Notes under the pieces: generated by a model
Databases searched by the model: none
What the model saw: only the letters and a program-made list of their open reading frames with translations
What the model was told of the DNA's origin: nothing
Part shown: in pieces, positions 60,616-64,000 of the stretch
Numbering within the stretch: position 1 is the first letter of the stretch
How the letters are laid out: each line of letters begins with the position of its first letter
Assembly (NCBI GenBank): GCA_013397115.1
Contig: VWZW01002569.1
Coordinates: forward strand, 744,001-808,000
Direction: 5' to 3'
Length of the DNA: 64,000 nucleotides
DNA from: Edolisoma coerulescens
Taxonomy: Eukaryota; Chordata; Aves; Passeriformes; Campephagidae
Position numbers and translations under genes: made by a program

Positions 60616-60759
60616 AAGTTCACTGAGGGGCAGCCTAATGAGTTGCAAAATGAGTTGCTAATGGTCATTGCATCCTATAGAACCCTATTTATAAGAATGC
60701 CACACAATTTGAAGGTGGACTTTGAAGGAAAACAGACCTCCAACAGACTCCTCTGTTAG
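60616..60759 (+). CDS. Candidate terminal exon, unknown protein
   Basis: The acceptor is the best in the window: TACTAAC, then a pyrimidine-rich stretch, then CAG. The frame is phase 0 from the first base and runs 47 codons to TAG. It includes KFTEGQPNELQNELLMVIAS and RMPHNLKVDFEGKQTSNR. An alternative is that the exon ends at LK|GTGGAC (60714), again phase 0, and joins the candidate at 61597. Phase agrees with the donor at 42247. It would encode the C-terminus of the proposed plus-strand gene. The family is not recognised. Confidence 0.3.
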   Translation, partial: KFTEGQPNELQNELLMVIASYRTLFIRMPHNLKVDFEGKQTSNRLLC

Positions 60760-61596
60760 TAAAGAAACAAATGTGCAAGTTATTAATTTCGCAGAGATAT
60801 ATTTTCACATTGGTGAACAATTTACCTAAACCATTATTTTAATCTCTAACACTGAATATGAGCACTGAATCTGCCTATCCATTTGATGTTCTTTAAAATT
60901 ATAGCTCAAGTCTTGTTCATGGAAAAATCAATTATTTAACGCTAGTGAAGAAAAAACTGGAATTTGTACCTTTTTGAAGAACAGAAATAATTTATACGTA
61001 ACAGATATTCAATGGCTGTTTCTAAATTATGAATTTATTTATGCAAGAACATGTCAAAAGAAGCAGTTCAGGCCTATTCTAGTCTATTTGTTGAAAAAAA
61101 ATGCATTTGTCTGGCTACAGCATGGTCAGATGGTCTTTCTCTGTCCAGAAGAACAGATGAACACTGACTTTATACACGAGTCATATTGTCACACTTCCAT
61201 TTTTTATATTGTTTATGCAGAAAATTATTTCCTTATGAGTGTCATTTTAGCAAATTATGTACTATAATTTTCCCTCAGCACTACTTGCAGTTGTATCAAG
61301 TAAGTTAGAGCCTGACATTGCAGCAGGGTACCCAGGATAGAGCTCTATGTCTACTCTGTCTTCAGTGGCACAAGCATGAGGGCTTCAGAACAACATCTGG
61401 TCTTTTTATTGTATTTTTGGTATGTGCAGCTGGGAAAAAGCCAATTTCTTAAACAACAATTATTTAGATTTGAAAAAATAGTAAAGACCTCTTAGCAGCT
61501 TTTAGGTGCTGCAGATGTAAACGAAAGTGAAAATAGTAATGCAAATATCATACAAAATCAGTAATCCAGGAACTGGTCAAGGGCTTTACCATGCAG
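60760..61596. other. No feature recognised; intron or 3' untranslated region if the gene model holds
   Basis: A 97-codon plus-strand frame (60974-61267) has mixed composition but no splice borders. AT-rich otherwise. Confidence 0.45.
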
Positions 61597-61809
61597 AGCA
61601 TCTGTACATCTCCACACACTATAAATTTCTCCCACTGTTGGGTATCTTTTGAAAAATTGCCCAAGTACATATCTATAGACTCAGATCGGCAGTGCATTGA
61701 AAGAAGTAAAATAGATTCTTGTGTGATTTTGGAGACAGACATTCTAGACAGAAGCCAAACTTCTAGCTCTTCTTTTCAACTTCAGAGCAACTATTCCAAT
61801 TTAAAATAG
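61597..61809 (+). CDS. Weak candidate last exon, unknown protein
   Basis: After CTTTACCATGCAG the sequence is open in phase 0 for 70 codons to TAG. The end is serine-rich (DILDRSQTSSSSFQLQSN). The acceptor tract is weak. It would fit a donor at 60714. The minus strand is open over nearly the same stretch (61548-61742), which lowers confidence. Confidence 0.17.
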   Translation, partial: SICTSPHTINFSHCWVSFEKLPKYISIDSDRQCIERSKIDSCVILETDILDRSQTSSSSFQLQSNYSNLK

Positions 61810-61976
61810 AAAAGAAATTGGCCTATTAAAGAAAAATATAGATAAAATCTGAAAAATGAAAAAAACCCCGCAACCCCTCTTTGCTCTAATTTAGAGATGG
61901 CTAAATCAATTTAAGCTAAAATTCATTTTTCAGTCTCTCACAGAATGAAATTCCTTTCTAACAATTTTGTTGCTAC

Positions 61977-61982
61977 AATAAA
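61977..61982 (+). promoter_or_regulatory. AATAAA, possible polyadenylation signal
   Basis: AATAAA lies about 170 bases after the stop codon of the 61597-61809 candidate. Such hexamers are frequent by chance in AT-rich DNA, so this supports the gene model only weakly. Confidence 0.2.
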
Positions 61983-64000
61983 GCCTTGACAAATTGGAAC
62001 TTACAGTGGAAGCTGTGATAGACCATTAACTATAGAGGATGCACCATAAAATAGCAGGGAAGCTGTCAGTGGGAATACAATTTTCAGGGGATTTACTTTT
62101 GTAGTTATATAAGAATATTAAATAAAAGTAATGTAATACAGGAAACCCTACTGCATTAATTTTATTTGACAAATTTTACTGTACCTGTTTTCCTTCAAAG
62201 CTCCTTTTCTCATTTCTTCATCAATATTCTTCTCAATAGATAAAAACTCTTCAAACATAGTGAGCTGGCTCATTATACAAGAATGAACCCAAAAGAAGCA
62301 TGCTTAAATCTGTGAATTCAAAAAGCATCCTGGTCAATCCCCTGTGTCTTCTAAAGCTAGTGCTGTCTTGCTGCTGAGACATACCTAATGGGACATTGCC
62401 AGCAGGTGACTGGTGTTGGGAAGAACGCAGCAGGGGTGAAAATGGAAGTTACTTCCAAAACTCCATCAGCTTCTCTGAAGGGAAAAGGTAACTAACAGTT
62501 ACCTTTTTGCCCACTTTTGACTTCTTTATGGGTATAAACTCTATAAACTGTGCTGCTAAGGAGCTGTGACTTTCCAGTCATTCTCTGATTCAAAACTAAT
62601 ACACTCCCTGGAGTGAGTTGGGGTTATGTTTATGTTGTGTTTTCTTTCTTATTTGTTTTTGTGCAGGCATAGACCTGAACTAAAACACAAGGCAGACATA
62701 ATCACACACATGGACTGCATGAAGCAGACTATCTGTTCCAAATTAAAGCACAAAGCAAATCATAAAGAAATTAAGTTAAATTAGAGAAATTGATAACTTG
62801 GTCTCTTGTTAAATTTTGTCTTCTCAGCTTCACATTTTTGCAGCTTGTGGGTGGAAGAAAAAAAAATGGATTGGAATTGAAAGCATACCTGAGTCATCAC
62901 AGATTTCTAGAGGAAATGAGCTTGCAGGTAAGAAAAGCTGTTAGGTCTGTCTGGTAAAGGATGGTATCTGTAGGAGGCTGAACCCAGGCACCAGGAAGAA
63001 ACTTGGGTTCTAGTCAAAACAGATGCAAAGTCCCAAATGGTGAGGTGTGCTCTCAACTGAATTCTGCCCACCAAAAGCACAGTTATCATGTACCTATCCA
63101 AAGTCCTAAACTCGACAGCCAAATTTTAAGTACAGGACTATTTAACAGCTTTGAAGCCTAAATGGGCTTGGAGCAATTTTGCTAATTTAAGCAGTTTTTT
63201 TCTTTTCTGCATCTAATTTACTTTATGTCTTAATCAGTAGCCAACTTTCTTCTATGTAAAAGGACTGGAAAAACTATAATTCAAAATGTGGTGCCACCAG
63301 CTTTAATATATATGTATTTTATACATTACTCATTAATATGATTGATGGAAATCAATCTCTGAAATTCTATTATCTTGGTACTGTTCTCTCGCTAATTCCA
63401 AATCAAAACTGAAAATTGCAGATGTCAGGGTAAAGCATCTCTTGGTCCATTGTCATGTTGGTGCAGAAATTTTGCCTTTCTCCTTGCATCGTAGTCTAGA
63501 ACTAACAGAGGGACTAAGAAATACTCATCTATAAAAAACCTACTTTTGGTGATTACGTCATAAGACTGCTTCCTGAATGAAGAGCAGTCTCGTTTCTGAA
63601 GAAAAGGGGTCATATGCCATAAAACTCTGGGCATTACTTTTGGGTTTAGAATTCCCTTTCCACAGACACACACTGCCCTTACATGCCAAAGATAAAGGTT
63701 TTGGTCATGCCTCAGTCAAACTTTCCTCTTGTCTGACACAAGAATTAACACACCAGAATTCAGGACTGTGCCTGGTGCTAGCTCTTGTCTACATCAACAC
63801 AGTTAGCTTTATCCTTAGTTTCAGCTATCTGATTCATTAAACAGTCTTTTATCCCTTTTCATGTTTTGGGACAAGACCTGCTAGTAGCCTTTGCTTTCCG
63901 GGTCTTCACCAAGTAAACCTCTATCACTGTAGGTTATAATGCAGAATCTGACCCTTTGACATTTCATTTTCTTTCAACATAAAATGTGGAACAGGATGGA
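61983..64000. other. No gene recognised
   Basis: AT-rich sequence. The segment 62940-63060 contains AACTTGGGTTCTAGTC, faintly like the 5' part of MIR, but not enough to call. The frames at 62907-63122, 63425-63673 and 63577-63840 show no family resemblance. Confidence 0.5.

Noticed and set aside
62940..63060. Additional MIR relic
   Set aside because: Only one short block (AACTTGGGTTCTAGTC) resembles the family and the following blocks are not in order.
1..64000. CRISPR array, prophage, operon, rRNA or tRNA genes
   Set aside because: No regularly spaced repeats, no dense same-strand coding, no ribosome-binding-site pattern and no recognisable tRNA or rRNA sequence. The repeats present are those of a bird genome.

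Overview
The window reads as nuclear DNA from a bird. It is AT-rich, poor in CpG, and has no operon-like packing, no long intact reading frame, and no rRNA, tRNA or CRISPR structure. The assignment rests on repeats I recognise from memory: six fragments of CR1, the non-LTR retrotransposon that dominates bird genomes; an ERVL-type solo LTR of a kind common in birds; and a second compact solo LTR that resembles songbird endogenous-retrovirus LTRs. A passerine is plausible but not shown. Relics of the much older MIR/CORE-SINE family are also present.

Layout. 1-9.9 kb is unannotated AT-rich DNA with a 22-bp perfect palindrome and an A/C-rich tract. 9.9-16.3 kb holds a locally GC-richer block near 10.4-10.7 kb, a MIR relic at 12.1-12.3 kb and several weak exon candidates. 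20.6-23.5 kb holds two minus-strand CR1 pieces and the ERVL-type LTR. 26.2-34 kb holds two plus-strand CR1 3' ends. 36.5 kb has a GA-rich microsatellite ending at the window's only ambiguous base. 39.8-40.1 kb is the second solo LTR, with clear target-site duplications. 46.9-47.2 kb has two small tandem duplications. 52.8-55.9 kb holds a long A/C-rich tract and two more plus-strand CR1 pieces.

Genes. I cannot identify any gene with confidence. The best reading is that much of the window is intronic DNA of one plus-strand gene of unknown identity. Candidate exons are at 16014-16266 (with an apparent 1-base frameshift), 30353-30525, 40568-40684, 42140-42247 and a terminal exon near 60616, possibly with a second at 61597-61809 followed by AATAAA. 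Most have splice-like borders and the junctions near 40.6, 42.1 and 60.6 kb share phase 0. Protein-likeness judged by eye is weak evidence, and many other open frames here looked almost as good, so these are hypotheses to be tested against RNA or homologous proteins.

Indirect support for plus-strand transcription comes from the repeats. All eight A/C-rich tracts lie in the same orientation, and both LTRs are antisense to the proposed gene. I found no convincing undescribed system. The most interesting signals are the phase-matched exon series, the two LTRs with their target duplications, and the one-sided A/C tracts.
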